Source: JAKACA01 sp050010115
GTDB taxonomy: Bacteria > Actinomycetota > Acidimicrobiia > Acidimicrobiales > Bog-793
Direction of reading: 5' to 3'
Assembly (NCBI GenBank): GCA_050010115.1
Contig: JBEKLQ010000054.1
Span: 1 to 26,328, forward strand
DNA length: 26,328 nt
Shown: positions 1-7,255 of the stretch, piece by piece
Position numbering within the stretch: position 1 is the stretch's first letter
How the letters are laid out: each line of letters starts with the position of its first letter
Notes under the pieces: generated by a model
Database searches by the model: none
Seen by the model: only the letters and a program-made list of their open reading frames with translations
What the model was told of the DNA's origin: nothing
Position numbers and translations under genes: made by a program

Positions 1-1
1 G

Positions 2-850
2 CTCGTCTACGACGACCGTTTGCTGATGAAGTGCTACCGGGTCATCGAGCCGCGGCCGCGTCCGGAGGTCGAGATGGCACTCGGCCTCGATGCGGCCGGC
101 TTCAACTTCATGCTGGCGCCGGTCGTGCACTGGCGGCGCAACGGGCGAGATCTAGCCCTCGCCCGCGAGTACGTGCCCGGCGCCGTCGAGGGTCTCGCGC
201 TGGCTCGCACATCGCTGCGTGACCTGTTGGCCCGCGCCGAGGACTCCGTTAACGGCAAGCCGTTCGAGGACGTGGGCCTTGCCGGCGGGGACCTGAGCCC
301 GGAGATGCGACGCCTGGGGGCTGCCACCGCCCGGATGCACCTGGCTTTGGCCGAGGCCTTCGGGGTTCAGGCGCCCGCCGGGGCCGGTGCGGCCAGCGCC
401 GCCGGCAAGCCGCTCAGCTCCGGCGGTCTCGGTGGCGCCAGCGGTCTCGGTGGCGCGATCCGTGTGCACGGAGACTTCCATCTGCGCCGGGTGATGAGGA
501 CCGACGCCGGGTGGGTGGTGGCTGGCTTTGGGGACGACCCGCTCATGGGCGCCGCCGCCGGCAGCGGCAGTCAGGGTGAGGGTCGTTTCGCCTCACCATT
601 GGAGGACGTGGCCGACTTGTGCCGATCGCTGCACCTTGCCGCGGTCGAGGCGGTCCACCTCCAGGCAACCCGGACGCGGGCCCATGCACAACTGCTGGCG
701 AGCGGCTGGGAACGGCACAACATCGCCGCCTTCGTCAGAGGGTATCTGTCGCTCGATGGCATCGACCGGCTGCTCCCGGTGACCGAGGGCCATGTAGATC
801 GGATCCTCGCCGATCTGATAGCGGCCCGCGAGGAAGCGGGCCGGCGCTAG
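2..850 (+). CDS. Maltokinase-like protein, 5'-truncated, probable active-site change
   Basis: The reading frame is open from base 2, so the N-terminus lies outside the window. The visible part resembles maltokinases (Mak/Pep2), which phosphorylate maltose to maltose 1-phosphate for the GlgE alpha-glucan pathway. Supporting marks are MKCYRVIEPRPRPEVEM near the start, REYVPGAVEG, the stretch LGAATARMHLALAEAFG, the kinase catalytic loop HGDFH, and PLEDVADLCRSLHLAA. The position where relatives have D-F-E-G-E-P reads G-F-G-D-D-P (codon GGC near base 527), so the metal-binding Asp appears to be missing. The residue after the catalytic loop that is usually Gln or Asn is Arg. A low-complexity Gly/Ala/Ser insert with two GGLGGA-like units precedes the HGD motif. 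The gene converges on galT with 4 bp between the stop codons. It is either a divergent homologue or a catalytically impaired copy. The family call is good; activity is uncertain. Confidence 0.78.
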   Translation, partial: LVYDDRLLMKCYRVIEPRPRPEVEMALGLDAAGFNFMLAPVVHWRRNGRDLALAREYVPGAVEGLALARTSLRDLLARAEDSVNGKPFEDVGLAGGDLSPEMRRLGAATARMHLALAEAFGVQAPAGAGAASAAGKPLSSGGLGGASGLGGAIRVHGDFHLRRVMRTDAGWVVAGFGDDPLMGAAAGSGSQGEGRFASPLEDVADLCRSLHLAAVEAVHLQATRTRAHAQLLASGWERHNIAAFVRGYLSLDGIDRLLPVTEGHVDRILADLIAAREEAGRR

Positions 851-854
851 GGCG

Positions 855-1865
855 TCAAGAAGCGTCCGCTTCGGCCCTCATGGCGATCTTCTCGAGGGCG
901 TACCGCAGGTCCTCGGCTGCTTTCTCCGGCGAAACCACGTTGATCAGTACGCCGGTACCGAGCTCGAACCCGGCCCTCGTCGTCAGGTTCGGCAGCACGT
1001 GCACGTGCCAGTGGTACATGCCCGTCGCCCGGTAAGGCGCCGAGTGGAACACGATGTTGTAGGCGATGTCGCCGAGGTGCTCGCCGAGCGCCTCCAGGGA
1101 GGTGCGAACGGCCTTGCCCATGGCCACCACGCGGCTCGTCGGTGCCCGGTGGAGGTGCGCGCCGTGCTCGCGCGGTACGACGAGCATCTCGTACGGGGTG
1201 CCGCTCCAGAACGGGGCAAAAGTGACGAAGTCCTCCGTTGCCTCGAGGACTCGGTACCCGACGCGTTCTTCTGAGGCGGCTGCAGCACAGAGCAGGCACC
1301 CGCCAGCGAACCGTGCAAAGCCAGCCTGCTCGTCCGCAAGCTCACGCGGTACGAAGGGGATCCCGAGCAGCTGTCCGTGGGGATGCGACACCGAGGCGCC
1401 AGCTTGGCGCCCGTGGTTCACGATCACCTGGCTGTAGCGGAGGCCGGGGGTTCCCTGGTGCTCTTCGACGCGGTCGCGGATGGCGGCCATCACAAGCGAG
1501 AGCTGGTCGTCGGGCAGTGAGGCGAACGTGCGCTCGTGGTCGGGCGACAGCACGAGCACTTCGTGGATGCCGCTGGCTGGTGCTTCGGTGAACACAGGAC
1601 CGCGGTGCTCCACGACGAACGGTGCGTCACCCTGGAAGGCCGGGTATCGGTTCGGGAGCACCCGGACCATCCATTTGCCCGAAGGGCCGTAAACCTCCAA
1701 GGCGGGAAGAGTGTCACCTTCGTTGCCCGGGCAGAACGGGCACGAGGTGAAGTCGTCGGCATCCGGCGTGGGCTGCCTCGGGAGAAATGGTCCCTGACGC
1801 TGCGCACGGTCGGTCGACACCGTTACCCAGCGGCTCGACAGCGGATCGAGGCGAAGTTGATTCAC
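855..1865 (-). CDS. galT: Galactose-1-phosphate uridylyltransferase
   Basis: This 336-residue protein matches GalT, the Leloir-pathway enzyme that exchanges UMP between UDP-glucose and galactose 1-phosphate through a uridylyl-histidine. The N-terminal half carries the zinc-type motif CPFCPGNE (Cys42, Cys45) and the active site His161-Pro-His163-Gly-Gln, where His163 is the expected nucleophile. The C-terminal half carries YHWHVHVLP (about residues 284-292), typical of the second HIT-like domain. A further Cys pair lies at 190-193. Length is normal for bacterial GalT. The start is GTG, preceded by a strong AGGAGGAGGG at 1878-1887, about 12 nt upstream. A perfect TTGACA reads on the minus strand at 1912-1917, but no convincing -10 follows. 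ADP-glucose phosphorylase-like members of the same family are the main alternative; placement beside a maltokinase would suit either sugar-nucleotide role. Confidence 0.88.
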   Translation of the reverse strand: MNQLRLDPLSSRWVTVSTDRAQRQGPFLPRQPTPDADDFTSCPFCPGNEGDTLPALEVYGPSGKWMVRVLPNRYPAFQGDAPFVVEHRGPVFTEAPASGIHEVLVLSPDHERTFASLPDDQLSLVMAAIRDRVEEHQGTPGLRYSQVIVNHGRQAGASVSHPHGQLLGIPFVPRELADEQAGFARFAGGCLLCAAAASEERVGYRVLEATEDFVTFAPFWSGTPYEMLVVPREHGAHLHRAPTSRVVAMGKAVRTSLEALGEHLGDIAYNIVFHSAPYRATGMYHWHVHVLPNLTTRAGFELGTGVLINVVSPEKAAEDLRYALEKIAMRAEADAS

Positions 1866-1997
1866 CCTCGCTGGTGTCCCTCCTCCTGCTCCATGCCTAT
1901 GACGATCACACTGTCAAGGCTACTCCTGGCACCCGGGCCAACCGTGCACCCTCTCGAGGAATCTGCCTGCAAAACTCCAATTCATGGTGCGCGAGCA

Positions 1998-2519
1998 ATG
2001 AGCCAGCCCGCCTACGACGTGCTGTTGGTGGCGCACGTGTTGTCGGCGGTGCTGGGTTTCGGAGCGATCGCGATTGCAGGAGGCGAAGCGTCGTCGGCCC
2101 GCCGGTCGGCGGATCCTGCGAGCGATGAAGGGGTGCGTCGTTTCTTCAAGCCTGGACGGGATTGGCCAGCCCGCACGATCTTGTTTGTGCCCGTCCTCGG
2201 TTTGGGGCTGCTCTTCGGCGGCGACCGACCCGACGTCCGGGCTGTATGGCCCTGGATCGGCCTCGGCATCTGGGTCGTGGCCGTGGGCGTCGCCACGGCG
2301 GTGTGCTGGCCGGCGGAGCGGTCAGCCCAGCTGGCGCTGAGTGCGCTGGTGGACAGCGGCGCGGCCGCGGAGGCGACGCCGGCGGACGGATCGCCGGAGG
2401 CGTCGACTCCGCTCATCGAGGACTTCCGGTTGGCGTGCCGGCGAATGGAGCTGGCTGCGGGGGCGATCTCGCTGTGCTTCTTCGCTGCTGTCGTGGTGAT
2501 GGTCGCGCAGCCCAAGTGA
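1998..2519 (+). CDS. Small four-helix integral membrane protein, function unknown
   Basis: This 173-residue protein begins MSQPAYDVLLVAHVL. I see four hydrophobic segments, at about residues 8-28, 61-75, 84-104 and 152-170. A long polar, Ala/Glu/Pro-rich loop sits between helices 3 and 4. A His in the first helix (VAHVL) and the overall size recall the DUF2269-type predicted membrane proteins, but I cannot assign the family by eye. The frame is open far upstream into the galT region. I chose the ATG at 1998 because it directly precedes the first membrane segment and leaves a 132-bp divergent spacer from galT. There is no strong Shine-Dalgarno, only GCGAG just upstream. Its function is not recognisable. 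Confidence 0.68.
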   Translation: MSQPAYDVLLVAHVLSAVLGFGAIAIAGGEASSARRSADPASDEGVRRFFKPGRDWPARTILFVPVLGLGLLFGGDRPDVRAVWPWIGLGIWVVAVGVATAVCWPAERSAQLALSALVDSGAAAEATPADGSPEASTPLIEDFRLACRRMELAAGAISLCFFAAVVVMVAQPK

Positions 2520-2555
2520 CGCGGGACCGAGCGCGCCCGGAGCTGCCTGACGACT

Positions 2556-2572
2556 GAGGTGCCGGGCACCTC
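2556..2572 (+). terminator. Short hairpin between the membrane protein and hydrolase genes
   Basis: GAGGTGC and GCACCTC form a perfect 7-bp stem with a 3-nt loop, 37 bp after the membrane protein stop. There is no T run. It may be a weak terminator or may simply overlap the promoter of the next gene. Confidence 0.35.
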
Positions 2573-2575
2573 GAT

Positions 2576-2581
2576 TACATT
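2576..2581 (+). promoter_or_regulatory. Candidate -10 box for a leaderless hydrolase transcript
   Basis: TACATT fits the actinobacterial TANNNT -10 pattern and ends 6 nt before the GTG start at 2588. No Shine-Dalgarno precedes that GTG, so transcription starting about 7 nt downstream would give a leaderless mRNA. No clear -35 is visible. Confidence 0.4.
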
Positions 2582-2587
2582 CTTATT

Positions 2588-3898
2588 GTGCCCCGTGGAG
2601 AAAATCCGGCGCCTCGTCGCGCCGTTGCTCCGGGCGGCCGCCGTGCGCCCACCCGGATCGGCAGCGGACCCCCGCCCCGCCGGGACGCCTCCGCTGAGCT
2701 CGCTCGGCGCCGCCGGGATGCGACGCAGGCGAAGATCATCCGGCGGCGCCGTGTCTGGGTGATCCTGGCAGCGCTGTCGTTGGTGGCGGCGACCGTCGCC
2801 TCGTGCAACCTCGCCAGCGCGACCGGTTCGCACGGGCATCATCCGTCCACCTCGAGCGGCCCGCCGTCGTCGACGAAGACCACGACGACCGTGATGCCCG
2901 CGTCGTTCAACGTCGGGATCCACACGTTCGACTTGAAGGAGACCGGCGTCGGCATCTGGCACGTCGGCCCGGCGGGCCAGCAGCTGCCAGGCCGAGTGCT
3001 CACGACCGAAGTGCGGTACCCGTCACTGGCGGGCGCTGCGTCCGAGGAGACGGTGAACGCCCGGCCGACGACGGTAGGAGGGCCGTATCCGGTCATCGTC
3101 TTCGCCCATGGCTGGAACACCGAACCATCTGACTATGAGGCGATGCTCGATTACTTGGTGAAGGCGGGGTTCGTCGTCGTGTCGCCGATCTTCCCGGACG
3201 AGAACGCTGTGGCCGTGGCTGCCGCCGGGGGGCCGGGCACAGAGGCAGCATCCGACGAGGAGAACGACGTGTACAGCGAGCCCGGTGACATCGTTTACGT
3301 GCTGAAGCAGCTGCAGAACATCGGCAGCCAGCCTTGGGGCACGAACCTGAAGAGTGTCCTCAATTTGTCCGACGTGGGCCTCGCCGGCCAGTCCGACGGC
3401 GCGAACGTCGTCGCCGCGCTCGCTTACGCGTCTGGATTGGCCTCTTCATATGCCGAGATCCCGTCGGCGCCGAAGGCGGTAGCCGTGATGTCCGGCTCGG
3501 CGTGGGACCCAGAGCCCTATGGCAAGGCGATCGGGACTTATCACGCCACGGCGACGTCACCGGCCTTGCTGCAGATCCAGAGCGACGCGGACGGGTGCGT
3601 CCCACCAACGTCCGGCCCCACAGATCTCTTCTCGACCTTGCAGACCGGTCTCAGTTCGAAATGGTGGGTGACCCTGCTCAACGCCAATCATCTCGCCCCA
3701 TTCGCAGGCACCTCACAATGGGCACCGGTGGTCGATGCGGTCACTACACAGTTCTTCGAGCTCGAACTGAACTGGCGGTCGTCCTCGGTCTCAGCGTCCT
3801 CGGTTCAATCGGCTGGGACAGTGAGCGGTGTCGCCCAGGTGACGACGACAGTCACCGACGCCACGGTGCCCCATGTGCCGCTGATCCCGGGATGTTGA
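2588..3898 (+). CDS. Exported alpha/beta hydrolase, putative lipoprotein
   Basis: This 436-residue serine hydrolase resembles the dienelactone-hydrolase/cutinase-like group. A cytoplasmic Arg/Pro-rich N-terminus of about 55 residues ends in RRRR and is followed by a hydrophobic segment (57-72). That segment ends V-A-S-Cys73, a plausible lipobox, and a Ser/Thr/Pro linker follows (about 80-103). Catalytic candidates are the oxyanion-side HGW (174-176), nucleophile Ser269 in GQSDG, an Asp in QSDADG (333-335), and His368 in NANHLAP. The substrate cannot be read from the sequence; an ester or acyl compound outside the membrane is the inference. The GTG start is the only one that keeps the basic N-region, and the TACATT hexamer 6 nt upstream agrees with it. 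The gene ends 13 bp before the cysteine desulfurase start, so the two may be cotranscribed. Confidence 0.75.
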   Translation: MPRGENPAPRRAVAPGGRRAPTRIGSGPPPRRDASAELARRRRDATQAKIIRRRRVWVILAALSLVAATVASCNLASATGSHGHHPSTSSGPPSSTKTTTTVMPASFNVGIHTFDLKETGVGIWHVGPAGQQLPGRVLTTEVRYPSLAGAASEETVNARPTTVGGPYPVIVFAHGWNTEPSDYEAMLDYLVKAGFVVVSPIFPDENAVAVAAAGGPGTEAASDEENDVYSEPGDIVYVLKQLQNIGSQPWGTNLKSVLNLSDVGLAGQSDGANVVAALAYASGLASSYAEIPSAPKAVAVMSGSAWDPEPYGKAIGTYHATATSPALLQIQSDADGCVPPTSGPTDLFSTLQTGLSSKWWVTLLNANHLAPFAGTSQWAPVVDAVTTQFFELELNWRSSSVSASSVQSAGTVSGVAQVTTTVTDATVPHVPLIPGC

Positions 3899-3911
3899 AG
3901 CCCGAGCTGAC

Positions 3912-5105
3912 ATGACGAGCGGCGCCCCCGCCGGAGCCGGCGAGCGTCCGGTGGCCTACTTCGATCACGCCTCCACTACGCCGATGCGCCCGGAGGTGCT
4001 CGCGGCGATGATGCCGTGGTTGACCAGCCGCTACGGGAACGCCTCCGGCAGTCACTCGATGGCTCGGGCAGCACGGCGGGCAGTCGATGACGCCCGTGAG
4101 GTTCTCGCTGAGGCACTCGGAGGCGAGCCAGGCGAGGTGGTGCTCACCAGCGGGGGGACCGAAGCCGACAACCTCGCGGTCACGGGAGCTGTGGCCGCGG
4201 CGGTCGAGCGCGGCCTCGAGCATCGTGCGATCGCCTGCAGCGCCGTCGAGCACCCGGCTGTGCTCGAGCCTGTCCGAGCGGCCGGAGGAGCCACCCTCGA
4301 GGTCGATCAGGACGGCGTCATCGACCTGCCGGCGCTGGAGGCATGGCTGGCAGCCCACTCAGATCGAGTGGTCGAGGTGTCGGTGATGCTCGTCAACAAT
4401 GAGACCGGAGTCATCGAGCCGGTGGCGGATGTGGCGCGGGCGGTGAAGGAGCTGGCACCCCAGGCAGTCCTGCACACCGACGCGGTGCAGGCGTTCGGGT
4501 GGCTGGACGTAGCGTCGTTGGCGGCCGAGGCTGACCTTGTCACCGTGAGCGCTCACAAGTTCGGCGGCCCGAAGGGAGTCGGGGCGTTGCTGGTCCGCTC
4601 TTCGGCTCGCGGGAAGCTGCGCCCGGTGCTGCGGGGCGGCCCGCAGGAGCGCGAGCTGCGGGCGGGGACCCATGACGTTGCCGGCATCGTCGGCATGGCC
4701 ACGGCGGTCCGGCTCGCGCTGGCCGGCCGAGAAGCGACCACGCAGCGAGTGGCGACCCTCGCCGAAGCCTTGATGGCCGGAATCACTGCCGGCGTAGAGG
4801 GTGCGGCCGGCGCGGTCGGATCAGGGCGTCGCGTCGGTGCGATCTGCAACGTGGGTTTCGACGGTGTCGAGTCCGAGGAGCTGCTGATCGTCCTCGACCA
4901 GCTCGGTGTCTGCGCGTCGGCGGGGTCAGCGTGCGCCAGCGGTGCTCTCGAGCCGAGCCACGTGCTGATCGCGATGGGGAGGTCACCTGAGCAGGCGAAG
5001 CGTCACGTGCGGTACTCGCTCGGCACGACGACGACGCCGGGCGAGGTCGATCAGGCGGTCGCCGCCACCATCGAGGCCGTCGGCCGGCTCAGACGCGAGA
5101 GCTGA
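3912..5105 (+). CDS. Cysteine desulfurase (NifS/IscS family)
   Basis: This 397-residue PLP enzyme takes sulfur from cysteine as an enzyme-bound persulfide, for Fe-S clusters and thio-modified tRNA. Visible marks are FDHASTTPMRPEV at the N-terminus, TSGGTEADNLA, HTDAVQAFGW, the PLP lysine Lys216 in SAHKFGGPKG, ELRAGTHDVAGIVG, and the catalytic-loop cysteine Cys341 in GSACASG. An extra Cys334 lies seven residues earlier. The ATG start follows the hydrolase stop by 13 bp. mnmA lies downstream on the same strand, which makes sulfur delivery to MnmA the likeliest dedicated role. The two are separated by an opposite-strand gene, so they are not one simple transcript. The last 55 bp overlap the 3' end of that antisense gene. 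Confidence 0.92.
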   Translation: MTSGAPAGAGERPVAYFDHASTTPMRPEVLAAMMPWLTSRYGNASGSHSMARAARRAVDDAREVLAEALGGEPGEVVLTSGGTEADNLAVTGAVAAAVERGLEHRAIACSAVEHPAVLEPVRAAGGATLEVDQDGVIDLPALEAWLAAHSDRVVEVSVMLVNNETGVIEPVADVARAVKELAPQAVLHTDAVQAFGWLDVASLAAEADLVTVSAHKFGGPKGVGALLVRSSARGKLRPVLRGGPQERELRAGTHDVAGIVGMATAVRLALAGREATTQRVATLAEALMAGITAGVEGAAGAVGSGRRVGAICNVGFDGVESEELLIVLDQLGVCASAGSACASGALEPSHVLIAMGRSPEQAKRHVRYSLGTTTTPGEVDQAVAATIEAVGRLRRES

Positions 5106-6106
5106 CTGAGCACCAGCCCCCGCGGTCCATGCCCGCTCGGGCTTGGAGCGCCGCTCTGGCGTACCGGCGAACCGGCAACCGGCAGCAGGATCGTGACCGA
5201 TCCGTCGCCAATCTGAAGCCCGTTGTCGAGGCCGGGGGAGGAGGCGTGCGCAGCCACGAAACCGCTGCCGCCGCCCCCGCCGCCCCCGCCGTTGACCGAG
5301 GCCCCCGCTCCGCCGCCTCCGCCCTTGTAGCCACCGCCGCCACCACCGCCACCACCGCCGTACCCGATGCCGCCGGCTCCGCCCTTGGTCTTCGTGCCGG
5401 CGGAGCCGGGCTCACAGGCCGGGGTGGGGCAGCTATCGGCGAGCTTGCCGCCCCCGCCGGGAGAAGCCTGCGAGGCGCCACCGCCACCGCCGCCGCCGAG
5501 GGCAGGCGTGCCCCCGTTGCTGCCGATCGTGCCACCACCGGCTCCGCCGTATCCGCTGGTCTCGGCGTCGTCGGGCACGGGTCCTCCGGCACCACCGCCG
5601 CCACCAGCCGCCAGGAGGATCTTCGAGCCGTCCTTCACGCGCGTGGCCCCGCCGCCACCCCCGCCGGGATCACCGGGCGACAACGTGGCGCCGCCTTTGG
5701 CCCCCTTGCCACCGCCGTCGTAACCGCCCTTCCCACCGGCGGACTTCGTGCCGGATGCACCGGCACCGCCGATCTCGAGGGTGAGGGTCTCGCCCGAGGT
5801 GATGGAGAACGTGCCGACTGCCACGCCGCCGAGCCCGCCCGGCACCGTTCCGGGGGCGAACTTGCCGCCGTTCGCCCCACCTTGGGCTCCACCGGCGGTG
5901 ATCGTCGCAGTCGCGAACCCGGTCGGCAGGACCACGGTCTGTGGCGATCCCGTCTCGCCGAAGCTGGCGGAGCAGCCAGCAGGCACGCTCGTGTAGCCCG
6001 TCGGGCAGGTCCCGCCAGCCGCTGGCCCCGCCGGCACCACGGCCAGCGCCGGAGCGCTGAGCATCGCTGCCACCAGCACCGCGCCGGCGATCATCCGCAG
6101 TCTCAT
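5051..6106 (-). CDS. Exported glycine-rich protein
   Basis: The minus-strand frame is open much further upstream through mnmA, but the ATG at 6106 begins a clean Sec signal peptide: MRLRMIAG, a hydrophobic core, and cleavage near ALA at residue 23. The 351-residue product has four cysteines in two pairs (near 35-50 and in DSCPTPACEPG). A module follows, with TVVLPTGFATATITAGGAQG then FSITSGETLTLEIGGAGA, and then about 200 residues dominated by Gly runs. The order of beta-type strands and poly-Gly recalls the glycine-rich domain found in ALK/LTK-like and bacterial surface proteins. Its function is unknown. A secreted or wall-associated structural role is inference. The last 18 codons are antisense to the cysteine desulfurase 3' end, giving a 55-bp convergent overlap. 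Confidence 0.72.
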   Translation of the reverse strand: MRLRMIAGAVLVAAMLSAPALAVVPAGPAAGGTCPTGYTSVPAGCSASFGETGSPQTVVLPTGFATATITAGGAQGGANGGKFAPGTVPGGLGGVAVGTFSITSGETLTLEIGGAGASGTKSAGGKGGYDGGGKGAKGGATLSPGDPGGGGGGATRVKDGSKILLAAGGGGGAGGPVPDDAETSGYGGAGGGTIGSNGGTPALGGGGGGGASQASPGGGGKLADSCPTPACEPGSAGTKTKGGAGGIGYGGGGGGGGGGYKGGGGGAGASVNGGGGGGGGSGFVAAHASSPGLDNGLQIGDGSVTILLPVAGSPVRQSGAPSPSGHGPRGLVLSQLSRLSRPTASMVAATA

Positions 6107-6111
6107 GCCAA

Positions 6112-6117
6112 ATGATA
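6112..6117 (-). promoter_or_regulatory. Candidate -10 box for the glycine-rich gene
   Basis: On the minus strand this reads TATCAT and ends 5 nt before the ATG at 6106. No Shine-Dalgarno fits in the gap, so the gene may be leaderless. No -35 is evident. The 78-bp space up to mnmA must hold both divergent promoters. Confidence 0.4.
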
Positions 6118-6184
6118 GGACCTGCGTGCTCGCCCGGCCGCGGCCGATCGCCTGGTCGGGTGTGACACAACGCTCTGCGAAACT

Positions 6185-7237
6185 ATGACCGTGCGCATCC
6201 TGGTCGCCCTCTCGGGCGGAGTCGACTCCTCGGTCGCAGCGGCCTTGCTGCGCGTCCAAGGGCACGACGTCGTCGGCGCGACGATGAAGCTGTGGGGAGG
6301 GGCGTCGGATTCCGGCTGCTGCTCGGTCGCCGACGTCGACGATGCTCGCCGTGCGGCCGACCGGCTCGAGATCGACCACCACGTGTTCAACTTCACCGAG
6401 GAGTTCGAGGAGCGGGTCGTCGCCCCGTATGTGAGCGCCCATGCTGTCGGGTTGACTCCGAACCCCTGCATCGAGTGCAACCGGCACCTCAAGTTCGCGA
6501 GCTTCCTTGACCGAGCGCTCCGGCTCGGGTTCGATGCGGTGGCGACCGGCCATCACGCCCGGGTCGTGCACGGTGGCGGCCACCCACGGCTGCTCCGCGG
6601 AGCCGACCCGGCCAAGGACCAGTCGTACGTGCTGTCCTGCCTCACCGCCCGAGAGCTCACACGGCTGCGTCTCCCGATCGGATCGATGACGAAGCCGGAG
6701 GTCCGCGCCGTTGCAGCCTCGCTCGGTCTCGCGACGGCGGCCAAGCCGGACAGCCAGGACGTCTGCTTTGTGCTGGGCGGCTCGGGGTCGTCGGCGAGGG
6801 AGCGGTTCCTCTCCGAGCGGCTCACGCTGCATCCCGGCGAGGTGATCGAGCGGTCGACGGGGAACGTGGTCGGCACCGTCCCCGCCGTCGAGCTCGTCAC
6901 GGTCGGCCAGCGGCGTGGTCTCGGTGTTGGCGGGAGAGAGCGGCGTTTCGCCGTCAGCATCGACGTCTCCCAGCGCCGGGTCGAGGTAGGTACTGAAGAT
7001 GAGCTCCTCGAGGCCAGCGTCCCGCTGACGCAACGGACCTGGGTCAGCTCGCCCCTGCCCGCCGGTACCGAGGTGCTCGCGCAGGCGAGCGCGCATGGGC
7101 GGGCCTGGCAGGCAGTCGTGAGTGAGGAGGGTCTGGAGCTCTCGACGCCGAGGCGTCGGGTCGCTCCAGGCCAGACCGTTGCTCTGTACGTCGGGGACGA
7201 GGTCGTCGGGTCGGGGATCGCCCGCGAGGCGGCGTGA
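6185..7237 (+). CDS. mnmA: tRNA-specific 2-thiouridylase MnmA
   Basis: MnmA adenylates U34 of Lys, Glu and Gln tRNAs and thiolates it to s2U, using sulfur relayed from a cysteine desulfurase. The 350-residue protein starts with the PP-loop SGGVDSS (residues 10-16). It has the catalytic Cys95 in TPNPCIECN, the second catalytic Cys194 in DSQDVCFV, the ATGHHAR loop, and the KDQSYVLSCL segment that contacts tRNA. The C-terminal beta-barrel region (VTVGQRRGLGVGG onward) is complete. Length is normal. The ATG start has no obvious Shine-Dalgarno. Its stop overlaps the first possible GTG of ligA (GTGA), which suggests coupled expression. A cysteine desulfurase gene two positions upstream is the likely sulfur donor. 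Confidence 0.95.
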   Translation: MTVRILVALSGGVDSSVAAALLRVQGHDVVGATMKLWGGASDSGCCSVADVDDARRAADRLEIDHHVFNFTEEFEERVVAPYVSAHAVGLTPNPCIECNRHLKFASFLDRALRLGFDAVATGHHARVVHGGGHPRLLRGADPAKDQSYVLSCLTARELTRLRLPIGSMTKPEVRAVAASLGLATAAKPDSQDVCFVLGGSGSSARERFLSERLTLHPGEVIERSTGNVVGTVPAVELVTVGQRRGLGVGGRERRFAVSIDVSQRRVEVGTEDELLEASVPLTQRTWVSSPLPAGTEVLAQASAHGRAWQAVVSEEGLELSTPRRRVAPGQTVALYVGDEVVGSGIAREAA

Positions 7238-7255
7238 CGGGAGGCGGCGTGACGG
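7226..7255 (+). repeat. Perfect 15-bp tandem duplication at the mnmA-ligA junction
   Basis: GAGGCGGCGTGACGG occurs at 7226-7240 and again immediately at 7241-7255. Each copy contains GTGA. Copy 1 supplies the mnmA stop and an upstream ligA GTG (7234). Copy 2 supplies the second ligA GTG (7249). The 15-bp unit keeps the ligA frame, so ligA can begin at either. Confidence 0.9.

Noticed and set aside
1912..1917. Perfect TTGACA on the minus strand as the galT promoter
   Set aside because: No acceptable -10 lies 16-18 bp downstream, so I mention it under galT but do not list it as a promoter.
5260..5720. CCGCCG/CCACCG-rich tract considered as a satellite or CRISPR-like array
   Set aside because: It is the antisense view of poly-Gly codons in the exported glycine-rich protein, with no fixed unit or spacers.
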